A stretch of DNA of 64,000 nt from Flavobacterium profundi (GTDB taxonomy: Bacteria > Bacteroidota > Bacteroidia > Flavobacteriales > Flavobacteriaceae), in NCBI RefSeq assembly GCF_006491645.1, contig NZ_VDCZ01000011.1:116559-180558 (forward strand), in the 5' to 3' direction. Below are positions 1-8,030 of the stretch, piece after piece. A program made the translations under genes and the position numbers. Numbering within the stretch: position 1 is the stretch's first letter; every line of letters begins with the position of its first letter. Under the pieces are notes generated by a model that saw only the letters and a program-made list of their open reading frames with translations, had not been told where the DNA came from and made no database searches.

Positions 1-1707
1 AATGAATTTCTTGTCGTCTACTTTAGTAATTACCATGCGACCATCTCTAAGGAAAACAATCACATCGTCGATATCAGAACAATCGGCAACATACTCATCT
101 TTTTTCAATCCTGTTCCAAGGAACCCTTCTTCTCTATTGACAAATAATTTGGTGTTTCGCAAGACTACTTTGGTCGCTTCTATCGTATCAAAACTTCTTA
201 ATTCGGTTTGTCTTTCACGACCTTTACCGTATTTGTCTTTTAATTTGGTAAAGAATGCAATCGTAAAATCAATAATATGCTCCAAATCGTGTTTTACCTG
301 TTCCATTTCTGCTTCTAATTTAGCGATAGCATCTTCAGCCTTATCAGAATCGAAACGCGTAATACGTATCATTGGAATTTGCGTTAATTTTTGTAAATCC
401 TCATCATGAATATCACGTACAAAATCTTTTTTAAACGGTTCGAAACGCTTATATAAGTATTCATACAATGATTCTCTATCACCATACAATTTAAAATCGA
501 TGTACATTTCTTCACGAATGAAAATCTTCTCTAAAGTTGAAAAATGCCACTTGTTTTCCAATTCATCCAATTGGATCTCCAACTCTCTTTTCAATAACTC
601 CACCGTTCTTTGCGTTGAAATTTTCAGCATATCTGAAACACCAATAAACAACGGTTTATTATTTTCAATTACACAACCTAAAGGTGCTACAGAAGTTTCG
701 CAAGCAGTAAATGCATATAACGCATCAATCGTTTTATCTGGAGAAACACCTGCTGGAAGATGAATTAAAATTTCTACTTCAGCAGCTGTATTGTCTTCAA
801 TTTTTTTAATCTTAATTTTCCCTTTTTCATTGGCTTTCAAAATACTATCAATTAAGGTTGATGTATTCGTAGAAAAAGGAATTTGAGAAATGACTAAAGT
901 GGTTTTGTCCAACTGACTGATTTTGGCACGAACTCTTACACGACCGCCACGCATACCATCGTTATAATTAGAAACATCAGCAATACCAGCGGTAGGAAAA
1001 TCTGGATATAAGGTAAACGGTTTTCCTTTTAATATTTTTATCGAAGCATCGATCAATTCGTTAAAATTGTGTGGCAATACTTTGGTTGACAAACCTACCG
1101 CAATACCTTCTGCTCCTTGTGCTAAGAGCAAAGGGAATTTTACGGGTAAATTAATCGGTTCTGCTCTACGACCGTCATAAGAAAGTCCCCATTCAGTAAT
1201 TTTTGGAGAATATAAAATATCGTGACCTAACTTAGAAATTCGTGCTTCAATATAACGAGAAGCTGCAGCACTATCTCCTGTAAGAATGTTTCCCCAGTTT
1301 CCTTGCATATCAATTAACAAGTCTTTCTGACCAATTTGCACCATGGCATCACCAATACTCGCATCACCATGCGGATGATACTGCATGGTATGTCCAACAA
1401 TGTTCGCCACTTTATTGTAACGACCATCGTCTAACTCTTTCATGGAATGCATAATTCTGCGTTGTACAGGTTTAAAACCGTCTTCAATAGCTGGAACAGC
1501 ACGTTCTAAAATTACATACGAAGCGTAATCTAAAAACCAATCCTTGTACATACCCGTTACTTTTGTAATGGTATCTTCTGGATTTTCGTTGTTTTCGTAG
1601 AAATGATGCCCTGATGTTTTGATGTCATCAAAGCCTTCCGTTTCTTGAGATTCGTTTCCTAATTCGTTTTGCTCGTCTGGGTTTACGTTTTCTTCTTCGT
1701 CTTTCAT
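1..1707 (-). CDS. parC: DNA topoisomerase IV subunit A (partial, 3' end outside window)
   Basis: Breakage-reunion subunit of topoisomerase IV, which with ParE decatenates daughter chromosomes. From the ATG at 1707 the minus frame stays open to the window edge (569 codons). After an acidic N-terminus comes the GyrA/ParC winged-helix region. HPHGDASIGDAM (residues 111-122) is the quinolone-determining region, and SRYIEAR carries the catalytic tyrosine (Tyr152). The residue matching E. coli GyrA Ser83 is Ala116. The C-terminal domain lies off the left edge. The gene follows parE after a 70-base gap, so the two are probably co-transcribed. ParC is preferred over GyrA because of the ParE neighbour and the overall Bacteroidota ParC character. 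Confidence 0.95.
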   Translation of the reverse strand, partial: MKDEEENVNPDEQNELGNESQETEGFDDIKTSGHHFYENNENPEDTITKVTGMYKDWFLDYASYVILERAVPAIEDGFKPVQRRIMHSMKELDDGRYNKVANIVGHTMQYHPHGDASIGDAMVQIGQKDLLIDMQGNWGNILTGDSAAASRYIEARISKLGHDILYSPKITEWGLSYDGRRAEPINLPVKFPLLLAQGAEGIAVGLSTKVLPHNFNELIDASIKILKGKPFTLYPDFPTAGIADVSNYNDGMRGGRVRVRAKISQLDKTTLVISQIPFSTNTSTLIDSILKANEKGKIKIKKIEDNTAAEVEILIHLPAGVSPDKTIDALYAFTACETSVAPLGCVIENNKPLFIGVSDMLKISTQRTVELLKRELEIQLDELENKWHFSTLEKIFIREEMYIDFKLYGDRESLYEYLYKRFEPFKKDFVRDIHDEDLQKLTQIPMIRITRFDSDKAEDAIAKLEAEMEQVKHDLEHIIDFTIAFFTKLKDKYGKGRERQTELRSFDTIEATKVVLRNTKLFVNREEGFLGTGLKKDEYVADCSDIDDVIVFLRDGRMVITKVDDKKFI

Positions 1708-1717
1708 TTATATTTTG

Positions 1718-1776
1718 GTTAACGGTTAACAGTTAAAAGTTGACAATAAATTGCACTTTTAAACTGTAAGCTGCGA
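1718..1776. repeat. Imperfect inverted repeat between parE and parC
   Basis: The short gap holds GGTTAAC twice (GGTTAACGGTTAAC), followed by an inverted pair: ACAGTTAAAAGT (1729-1740) against ACTTTTAAACTGT (1755-1767), one base bulged. The flanks also pair loosely. The RNA could fold into a hairpin between the two cistrons. It resembles small dispersed intergenic repeats of the kind seen in flavobacterial genomes, but only this copy is in the window. Confidence 0.5.
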
Positions 1777-1777
1777 A

Positions 1778-3634
1778 CTATTCCTTTTCAATTACATCCA
1801 ATTCCACTTTCAAATTATTGATAATAAAATCTTGTCGGTCTGGTGTGTTTTTCCCCATATAAAACTCTAGTAAAGTTTCAATGGAAGTGGCTTTATCCAA
1901 CATAACAGGATCTAAACGAATATCGTCTCCAATAAAATGTTTGAACTCGTCGGGTGAAATTTCTCCCAATCCTTTGAATCGGGTAATTTCTGGTTTTGGT
2001 TTTAATTTTTCAATCGCATTAACCCTTTCTTCATCAGTGTAACAATAAATGGTTTCTTTTTTGTTACGCACACGGAATAATGGCGTTTGTAAAATATACA
2101 AATGACCGTCTTTTATTAATTCTGGAAAAAATTGTAAAAAGAAGGTGATTAATAACAAGCGAATGTGCATTCCATCGACATCGGCATCGGTTGCAATAAC
2201 AATATTATTATAACGCAAATCACCCATATCTTCTTCAATGTTTAAAGCAGCTTGCAACAAATTGAATTCTTCGTTTTCGTACACAATTTTTTTGGTCATT
2301 CCATACGAATTCAAAGGTTTTCCGCGCAAACTAAAAACCGCTTGTGTATTCACATCTCGTGATTTCGTAATTGATCCAGAAGCCGAATCTCCCTCCGTAA
2401 TAAAAAGCGTACTTTCTAAACTTCTTGGATTTTTAGCATCGGTTAAATGCACGCGACAATCACGTAGTTTTTTATTGTGTAAACTGGCTTTTTTGGCTCT
2501 GTCTTTGGCCAACTTACGAATACCAGAAAGTTCTTTTCTTTCGCGTTCTGCTTGTAAAATCTTACGTAACAAGGCGTCTGCCGTTTCCGGATTTTTATGT
2601 AAGAAATTATCTAGTTTGGTTTTTACAAAATCATTGACAAACGTACGCACTGTAGGTCCTTTTGGTCCCACATCAGTAGAACCTAATTTGGTTTTGGTTT
2701 GCGATTCAAAAACGGGTTCTTCTACTTTTACTGAAATCGCAGAGACAATGGATTTTCGGATATCGGAAGCTTCAAAATTTTTATTATAAAATTCTTTAAT
2801 TGTTTTTACAATCGCTTCTCTAAAAGCACCTAAATGCGTTCCACCTTGCGTCGTATTTTGTCCGTTTACAAACGAATGATATTCTTCAGAATATTGTGAT
2901 TTACTATGCGTTAAGGCGATTTCAATATCATTACCTTCCAGATGAATAATGGGATACACCATATCTTCTTCTGCAATGTTTTCGTCAAGTAAATCTTTTA
3001 ATCCATACTCCGATACAAATTTCTCTCCATTGTAATAAATCGTTAAACCGCGATTTAAATAACAATAGTTTTTAAGCATTTTAATGATATATTCATTACG
3101 ATACTTATAGTTTTTAAAAATAGTCTCATCGGCAACAAATGAAACTTTAGTTCCCTTGCGTTTTGTAGTTTCAACTACTTCTTCTTCTGTTGTTAAATTA
3201 CCAGCTGAAAATTCTGCTGCTTTTTGCTGGTTATCACGTACCGATTCCACTCTAAAGTAGTTGGACAAGGCATTCACCGCTTTGGTACCCACACCATTTA
3301 AACCAACCGATTTTTTAAAGGCTTTAGAATCGTATTTACCTCCAGTATTCATTTTAGAAACTACATCCACTACTTTTCCTAAAGGAATACCACGACCATA
3401 ATCACGCACGGTCACTAATTTATCTTTTATGGTTACCTCAATGGTTTTACCAGCACCCATAACAAATTCATCGATACAGTTGTCGATAACTTCTTTGAGT
3501 AAGATATAAATTCCATCGTCTGGTGAGGATCCGTCTCCCAATTTTCCAATGTACATACCTGGACGCATACGGATATGCTCTTTCCAGTCGAGTGAACGAA
3601 TATTGTCTTCGGTATATTGATTTTGCTCTAGCAT
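1778..3634 (-). CDS. parE: DNA topoisomerase IV subunit B
   Basis: ATPase subunit of topoisomerase IV. The GHKL ATPase is at the N-terminus: [19 protein letters not shown] and [14 protein letters not shown] transducer domain follows, then a C-terminal TOPRIM region with ITEGDSASG and [11 protein letters not shown] (Mg-binding acidic residues). The start at 3634 ([10 protein letters not shown]) is preferred over an upstream in-frame ATG at 3658, which would add eight residues unlike the family. Length is then 618 aa, normal for Bacteroidota ParE and shorter than typical GyrB. First gene of the parE-parC pair. Confidence 0.96.
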   Translation of the reverse strand: MLEQNQYTEDNIRSLDWKEHIRMRPGMYIGKLGDGSSPDDGIYILLKEVIDNCIDEFVMGAGKTIEVTIKDKLVTVRDYGRGIPLGKVVDVVSKMNTGGKYDSKAFKKSVGLNGVGTKAVNALSNYFRVESVRDNQQKAAEFSAGNLTTEEEVVETTKRKGTKVSFVADETIFKNYKYRNEYIIKMLKNYCYLNRGLTIYYNGEKFVSEYGLKDLLDENIAEEDMVYPIIHLEGNDIEIALTHSKSQYSEEYHSFVNGQNTTQGGTHLGAFREAIVKTIKEFYNKNFEASDIRKSIVSAISVKVEEPVFESQTKTKLGSTDVGPKGPTVRTFVNDFVKTKLDNFLHKNPETADALLRKILQAERERKELSGIRKLAKDRAKKASLHNKKLRDCRVHLTDAKNPRSLESTLFITEGDSASGSITKSRDVNTQAVFSLRGKPLNSYGMTKKIVYENEEFNLLQAALNIEEDMGDLRYNNIVIATDADVDGMHIRLLLITFFLQFFPELIKDGHLYILQTPLFRVRNKKETIYCYTDEERVNAIEKLKPKPEITRFKGLGEISPDEFKHFIGDDIRLDPVMLDKATSIETLLEFYMGKNTPDRQDFIINNLKVELDVIEKE

Positions 3635-3725
3635 AAACAGATTTTGGATTTTGTGCAATATACTATTTCTCTTTAAAAAATGAAAGTCTGTATTTTATAA
3701 GTTATTGACAAAAGGGTTTTAAAAC

Positions 3726-3769
3726 AAAAAAGAAAAAAGAGAAAAGAAAAAAGAGGAAAGAGAAAAGAA
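3726..3769. other. 44-base homopurine tract upstream of parE
   Basis: An uninterrupted A/G run on the plus strand (pyrimidine-only on the other strand) in the gap between divergent parE and the small gene at 3851. It could be low-complexity slippage DNA or a structured promoter element. No protein is supported here: a minus-strand frame through it is only Phe/Leu-rich low complexity. Confidence 0.5.
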
Positions 3770-3850
3770 TTACAATTTGTTTTTTTAATACTTTTGATCA
3801 ACACTACTGGAATTTGTACCAAGTTTAAGAATGGCAAAAACAGCTTTAAA

Positions 3851-4333
3851 ATGCAGAAAGATTTTGATAAATTAATAAAACTAATTAGTAGTAATAATAA
3901 TCCAATTGTTATTGAATTACTTTCACATTGTCTAGAAACTGAAATAACGTATTCCACATTTCATAAAGAATCTTGTCAAAACAATAGAGCATATTTAGCA
4001 AAGCTCTATCAAGAAAGATGGGATTTTATAAAAATTATGCGTAACAATGAATTCGTCAAAGGATTTGAAGAAGTCGTTCCAGAACTTAACCAAACCAAAT
4101 TTAACAACATTGGCATCTCAAATATCACTTCAAATTATGGAAGTTATTTAGTATTTACAGATGATAATAAAAAGAATTTTATTGGAATTTTAAAATCAAA
4201 AAGAACATTAACAGAGATTAGAGATAAATATCGTCATCATAAAAAATTAGTAGAACAAATGGGCGAGAGTGTATTATATGATTATGAAGAACATGAAATA
4301 GTCTTTTATAAAGGGATTATTCAAAAAAAGTAA
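3851..4333 (+). CDS. Hypothetical cytoplasmic protein (160 aa)
   Basis: I do not recognise this protein. From the ATG at 3851 (MQKDFDKLIK) it encodes 160 charged residues without signal peptide or membrane helix. The N-terminal half looks helical and the C-terminal half is Lys/Glu-rich, with DKYRHHKKLVEQ and a short beta-like end (VFYKGIIQKK). An in-frame ATG at 3794 would add 19 Lys/Asn-rich residues and is less convincing. It stands alone, divergent from parE, with a winged-helix gene remnant just beyond its 3' end. Codon use is as AT-rich as its neighbours. Confidence 0.6.
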   Translation: MQKDFDKLIKLISSNNNPIVIELLSHCLETEITYSTFHKESCQNNRAYLAKLYQERWDFIKIMRNNEFVKGFEEVVPELNQTKFNNIGISNITSNYGSYLVFTDDNKKNFIGILKSKRTLTEIRDKYRHHKKLVEQMGESVLYDYEEHEIVFYKGIIQKK

Positions 4334-4345
4334 CCTATTAAATTT

Positions 4346-4462
4346 TTAATTAATCTCCAACTTATATCCTACACCATGAAAATTAAGCAATTTAATTGAA
4401 GCATCTTCTTTCAATTTAAGGCATAATTTAGAAATATTGGTATCTAACCTTTTTGCAAAAAA
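4346..4462 (-). pseudogene. Remnant of a PhoB-type winged-helix domain (truncated paralogue of the 5518-6390 gene)
   Basis: Read on the minus strand this stretch ends LKEDASIKLLNFHGVGYKL plus EIN and a TAA stop at 4346. Over the last 33 codons 29 residues match the C-terminus of the regulator at 5518-6390, where the same place reads NIHGVGYKLEIN. Upstream of the conserved part the frame meets a TAG (4463-4465), and no start codon or rest of the domain is present, so this is a broken 3' fragment. It probably arose by duplication and deletion of the neighbouring gene, or by loss of a formerly tandem paralogue. Confidence 0.8.
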
Positions 4463-4603
4463 CTAAGCGACTTATTATTTATTTTTAACTTGAATGTAGT
4501 TTTGTCTTTTACTAGGCATACCCTTTTTGTATCTCACTTTTACAAATAAAAATTTTTTTGTACTATTTTTTTTCTATTTTAGCTAAAATTAAGCCCCTTA
4601 TTT

Positions 4604-5440
4604 ATGTTATTTCTTTTTGGAACCAGAGCTACAAGAATTCACAGAAAAGTTCTTGAAGACAACACAGAATGTGTCAATTGTAACAATCAAAACACATTAA
4701 TTGCAACTACCTATTCACGCTATTTTCATATTTTTTGGATTCCGTTTTTACCTGTTGGGAAAACCACCATTTTAGAATGTAGCCATTGTAAAAAATCGTA
4801 TGCTGAATCAGATTTAAATGAAACTATTAAACAAAGTCTCGTTAAAAGTCAAGAAGCTGATCCACCAAAATCGCCAACGTGGCAAGGCTGTGGCTGTTTA
4901 CTTATTTTTGCTTTTGTAATATTTTCTACACTATCCATGTTAATTGGTTATCTTTTCAATAAAGATGAAATTGACGAATCTATGGATGATGTTCGATCTG
5001 AATATTTACAAGATGATATTGCTAAAACTAGAAACAATCCAGACAAAAAAACCGATTCTCTTTCCTTTTATATAAAGACTTGTGTCGATATTTCAATAGA
5101 AGGTATTGATATGGATCAGATTAGATATTACTCTAAAATTAATGAAGACAAGTTACTCATTTTACTAAAAGTAGGAGACATGAAAAAAATTGAACCTTCT
5201 TCTCGAAAAGAATTGGTTTATGCCGTTCAGAACTGTCTTGATTTTATCACAAAGGAGAAAAAATATCAAACTTACATAGCTGTTGATGGCAAATGGAATA
5301 TGCTTTTAGTAAAAACCCCTCAAGGATCAGATTTAGGCGGTAAATTTGCTGATTCTAAACTTTTATTACCTTTTTATGATACAAAATTGAAAGTAAAAGA
5401 AAAGAACCAAGATACAGCAACAGAAGATACTGAGGAATAA
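4604..5440 (+). CDS. Zinc-ribbon membrane protein (278 aa)
   Basis: Two CxxC pairs (Cys23/26 and Cys59/62) form a cytoplasmic zinc ribbon of the zinc_ribbon_15 kind; WIPFLPVGK between the pairs is typical of these small ribbons. One membrane helix follows at about residues 95-118 (CLLIFAFVIFSTLSMLIGYL), then a soluble C-terminal domain of about 150 residues that I do not recognise. The ATG at 4604 is the only sensible start. TAGTTTTG at 4497-4504 matches the Bacteroidota -7 box, but no good -33 box is seen. Monocistronic, ending at a strong terminator. Function unknown. Confidence 0.75.
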   Translation: MLFLFGTRATRIHRKVLEDNTECVNCNNQNTLIATTYSRYFHIFWIPFLPVGKTTILECSHCKKSYAESDLNETIKQSLVKSQEADPPKSPTWQGCGCLLIFAFVIFSTLSMLIGYLFNKDEIDESMDDVRSEYLQDDIAKTRNNPDKKTDSLSFYIKTCVDISIEGIDMDQIRYYSKINEDKLLILLKVGDMKKIEPSSRKELVYAVQNCLDFITKEKKYQTYIAVDGKWNMLLVKTPQGSDLGGKFADSKLLLPFYDTKLKVKEKNQDTATEDTEE

Positions 5441-5478
5441 AATTAAGAGAAACACCAAAATGAATCCTTTTAAAAAAC

Positions 5479-5515
5479 ACCTTTTTCTGAAATGCTTAGA
5501 AAAAGGTATTTTTTT
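5479..5515. terminator. Bidirectional rho-independent terminator
   Basis: ACCTTTTTCT (5479-5488) pairs perfectly with AGAAAAAGGT (5498-5507), followed by a T run. It sits between convergent genes ending at 5440 (plus) and 5518 (minus) and can serve both. Confidence 0.8.
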
Positions 5516-5517
5516 AT

Positions 5518-6390
5518 TTAATTGATTTCTAATTTATATCCTACGCCATGAATATTCAGTAATTTAATTGTAGCATCCTCTTTCAGTTTTAAACGTAATT
5601 TGGAAATATAAGTATCTAAACTTCTTCCTACAAAAACACCATGGTCTTCCCAAACTTTTTTAGTTAATTCCTCACGTTTAATAATTTGATTCGGTTGAGC
5701 CATAAAAATAGTCAACAACTCACATTCTTTTTTGGAGAGGCTTATTTCTGTAGTTTCTTTAATCAGTTTGTTTTGTCCATGATAAAATTTATATTTTCCA
5801 ATGATTGTATAATTTTCATCCTCTTCAAAAGAAACAAGTTTAGCTTTGCGTTTGAAATATACAAGTGCTATAATTCCAAAAAACACGAAAAAGAAACTAT
5901 ACAAAAAGCTAACAAAAGAATTATTGCTATTTGCTTTTTCAGTTTTTTTGGTAAATCGAACATTTATATGATAACAGCTTTTTTTTAATTGTCTTCCACC
6001 GCAAGGAATAATGCTTTTTTCTATATTTTGTTCCATTTGGTAACTGTAAGCCACTTCTCTATCTTTACATTGAAGCACTTCAACTAAATAGTTTTTTGGC
6101 AAATTGGCTTTTAAAAAACTATTCTTAATTAAGTTTACTAAACTATCAGGTTGTATCGTTAATTCTTCTTCAAACGACAATTGATATTCAAAACTATCTA
6201 GAGTAACTACTGGTTTTATTACAGATATTGTATCTTGATTACTTAATAATAATTGATGGCCCACATCGCGTAAAGCCACTTTTATCAAACTAGAAGTATC
6301 TCCATTTGATTCCTTTGTACATGAAACCAAACTTAGAAGCAATCCAATTACGATTAAAAATTTAAGGAAATAGGGTGTACAGTTATTCAT
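5518..6390 (-). CDS. Membrane-tethered winged-helix transcriptional regulator with periplasmic sensor domain
   Basis: A one-protein sensor-regulator. From the ATG at 6390 (290 aa) it has an N-terminal hydrophobic signal with a lipobox-like LVSC (Cys24), then a periplasmic region of about 130 residues containing ALRDVGHQLLL and a possible disulfide pair (CGGRQLKKSC). One membrane helix follows (about 160-180), then a cytoplasmic OmpR/PhoB-type winged helix (LSKKECELLTIF, RSLDTYISKLRLKLK, HGVGYKLEIN). There is no receiver domain. The topology is the reverse of ToxR, whose DNA-binding domain is N-terminal. The start is chosen because a start at 6441 would put the TTGACA repeats inside the gene. 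It is divergent from a lipoprotein gene and probably autoregulated. Similar Bacteroidota proteins exist but are poorly characterised. Confidence 0.85.
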   Translation of the reverse strand: MNNCTPYFLKFLIVIGLLLSLVSCTKESNGDTSSLIKVALRDVGHQLLLSNQDTISVIKPVVTLDSFEYQLSFEEELTIQPDSLVNLIKNSFLKANLPKNYLVEVLQCKDREVAYSYQMEQNIEKSIIPCGGRQLKKSCYHINVRFTKKTEKANSNNSFVSFLYSFFFVFFGIIALVYFKRKAKLVSFEEDENYTIIGKYKFYHGQNKLIKETTEISLSKKECELLTIFMAQPNQIIKREELTKKVWEDHGVFVGRSLDTYISKLRLKLKEDATIKLLNIHGVGYKLEIN

Positions 6391-6434
6391 CATGGGATGC
6401 AAATAACATATAATTTTACGAAATTTTACAGCTA

Positions 6435-6462
6435 TTGACACTTTTTTGACATTTTTTTGACA
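6435..6462. promoter_or_regulatory. Three TTGACA boxes at exact 11-base spacing (candidate operator)
   Basis: TTGACA occurs at 6435, 6446 and 6457, each followed by CTTTT or TTTTT, giving a perfect 11-base period. On the other strand this reads TGTCAA-N5, three times. OmpR/PhoB winged helices bind direct repeats spaced 11 bases, and the E. coli Pho box core is CTGTCAT. The array lies 45-72 bases upstream of the chosen start of the winged-helix regulator and about 90 bases upstream of the divergent lipoprotein gene. It is inferred to be that regulator's binding site. Confidence 0.6.
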
Positions 6463-6550
6463 CTTTTGGTCTTGTTGAGTTTTAGTTTTACAATATCAAT
6501 CTTAAACAAATTAGGTTGGTTCAATTTTAATCACTTTAAAAAAATAAAAA

Positions 6551-7120
6551 ATGAAAACATTATTATCTTGTTGCTGCTTTTTGTTATTATTTAGTTGTAA
6601 AACAGATCCTGCTAAAACAGAAGCTACTTTAGCATTAGTTCCTAGTGAAGAAATAAACTCTCAAAAAGATTCCGTATTTAATTTTGGTCCAAAACCCGCA
6701 CCAAATTCATATGATATAAAATTAGATGCCCATCAAACGAGTAACCAAATTTATGAGTTAGAGATTCAAATGCTACTCTATAATAATGCGTATTACGCTT
6801 CCACAAATAGTAAAAAAGATTTCAAGGGTAAGTTTACTTTTTTTCTAGATGAAACTCCTTTCTTTTCATTAAAAAGTAATCTTATAGAAACACCTCTTCT
6901 AATTACAGAAAATGATTCAGAAGCAACAAATAATCAGTCATCTGATTGGATTCGTCAAAATACCTATTACAAACAACAGTTAGAAATAAAGACTTCAGAA
7001 GATTTTATGGTAAGAGGTTATATTCAGTTTACGATTGAACCTCGATGTACTTTAGAAAAAATTCCAGTTATGATTAAATCTGAAAAAGGCAATGTAAAAT
7101 TTGAAATAGATAGATGTTAA
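6551..7120 (+). CDS. Hypothetical lipoprotein divergent from the winged-helix regulator
   Basis: 189 aa beginning with a short signal peptide and lipobox (LLLFSC, Cys16), so a lipid-anchored envelope protein. The mature part is beta-rich, with stretches such as YELEIQMLLYNNAYYAS and GYIQFTIEPRC, and has two cysteines near the C-terminus (EPRC and IDRC) that could form a disulfide. I recognise no domain. It shares a 160-base divergent control region, holding the TTGACA array, with the membrane regulator, so it is a plausible regulated target or ligand-side partner. That link is inference from position only. Confidence 0.7.
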   Translation: MKTLLSCCCFLLLFSCKTDPAKTEATLALVPSEEINSQKDSVFNFGPKPAPNSYDIKLDAHQTSNQIYELEIQMLLYNNAYYASTNSKKDFKGKFTFFLDETPFFSLKSNLIETPLLITENDSEATNNQSSDWIRQNTYYKQQLEIKTSEDFMVRGYIQFTIEPRCTLEKIPVMIKSEKGNVKFEIDRC

Positions 7121-7137
7121 AATAATAGTAAAGGAGT

Positions 7138-7824
7138 TTATTCATAATGATAAAAGATTCCTTTATCTATAACTGTCCAAAGCGCTGCCTTTTGATTACC
7201 CGATTTTAAGGCTTGGTTTGCCCAAGTATTGCACGTGTAAAACAAACTATAACTGCCTTTCGCTTCATAGAAAACATCATATTTTCCGTAAGAATGTGTT
7301 CCAATGCGTTGTATATTTTGATTTGTATCAACTGAAAAGCTATCTTCTATGTACGCAATTAACAGTTGGTAATCTTTATCTGTAATTAATATTTTTTTAC
7401 AATTTTCATTTTCTTCTAATTCTTTATAGAAAGTGATATGCATTGCAGAAGAACTCATTCCTGTTACGGCTTTTATGGCTGTGGATGCTTTTAAGTCTGC
7501 CCACGTAGGTGTGTCTAGATAAAATCCTTTATCTCCCCATCCAAAAGCGAGTAACTGTCTTGTACTATCTTGAGCTTTGGTATGTAAATAAGAAATAGAT
7601 GTGGACCAATTTTTAATACTATTATTTAAAGGTACAATAATATCTGTATGCACTCCATTAGAAAGTATATAAACCGGAATAGTATTATGAGTATCTAAAG
7701 ATTTATTCTTATTCACAGGAATAATTGAAGTAATAAAAACAATCAAGCCATACAACAATAAAAAAACTGCTATACCTAGGGCTGTTTTTAATAGGAATCG
7801 TATGCTTTTTTTGACTACTTTCAT
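7138..7824 (-). CDS. TIGR02117 / DUF2459 family membrane-anchored protein
   Basis: 228 aa with one N-terminal membrane helix (about residues 10-35) and an extracytoplasmic domain. ILSNGVHTDIIVP, FGWGDKGFYLDTPTWADL and LFYTCNTWANQAL are hallmark segments of the TIGR02117 (DUF2459) family. The conserved His, Gly-Trp-Gly-Asp and Cys-Asn-Thr-Trp give it the look of a papain-like (NlpC/P60-related) fold, which I infer rather than see. The exact function of the family is unknown. CAAAACTA at 7843-7850 is a minus-strand TAGTTTTG (-7-like) box. It converges with the lipoprotein gene ending at 7120. Confidence 0.85.
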   Translation of the reverse strand: MKVVKKSIRFLLKTALGIAVFLLLYGLIVFITSIIPVNKNKSLDTHNTIPVYILSNGVHTDIIVPLNNSIKNWSTSISYLHTKAQDSTRQLLAFGWGDKGFYLDTPTWADLKASTAIKAVTGMSSSAMHITFYKELEENENCKKILITDKDYQLLIAYIEDSFSVDTNQNIQRIGTHSYGKYDVFYEAKGSYSLFYTCNTWANQALKSGNQKAALWTVIDKGIFYHYE

Positions 7825-7858
7825 TATTCGAATATTTTTTCACAAAACTAAACTAAAA

Positions 7859-7902
7859 AAACACACTATATTTGAAAGTAATATTTTAAATATAGTGTGT
7901 TT
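7859..7902 (-). terminator. Terminator downstream of the 8031-8510 gene
   Basis: A perfect 15-base stem (AAACACACTATATTT, 7859-7873, with its complement at 7888-7902) and a 14-base loop. In the minus direction it is followed by TTTTTT. It separates the minus-strand genes at 8031 and 7824. A candidate -7 box for the next gene lies just beyond its T run. Confidence 0.75.
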
Positions 7903-8030
7903 TAATAGATATATTATTTTTAGTCGTTAATTCATTACTATATTCTTTACATAATAAAAGAGTATTTTTTTTCTTAATACTATTAAAAAGAAAATTCCAT
8001 AAGATGGCAGTTTTCTTAAAAATTATTTCC

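Noticed and set aside
2..763. Plus-strand open frames inside parC (2-409 and 500-763) and inside parE (2238-2789)
   Set aside because: They are antisense shadows of strongly conserved minus-strand coding sequence and show no recognisable protein character.
1778..3634. parE as GyrB
   Set aside because: Length of about 618 aa without the larger GyrB-type insertions, and the ParC-type partner directly downstream, point to topoisomerase IV.
3673..3957. Minus-strand open frame of 94 codons, Phe/Leu/Ser-rich
   Set aside because: Its composition is explained by the homopurine tract and by reading the 3851 gene backwards.
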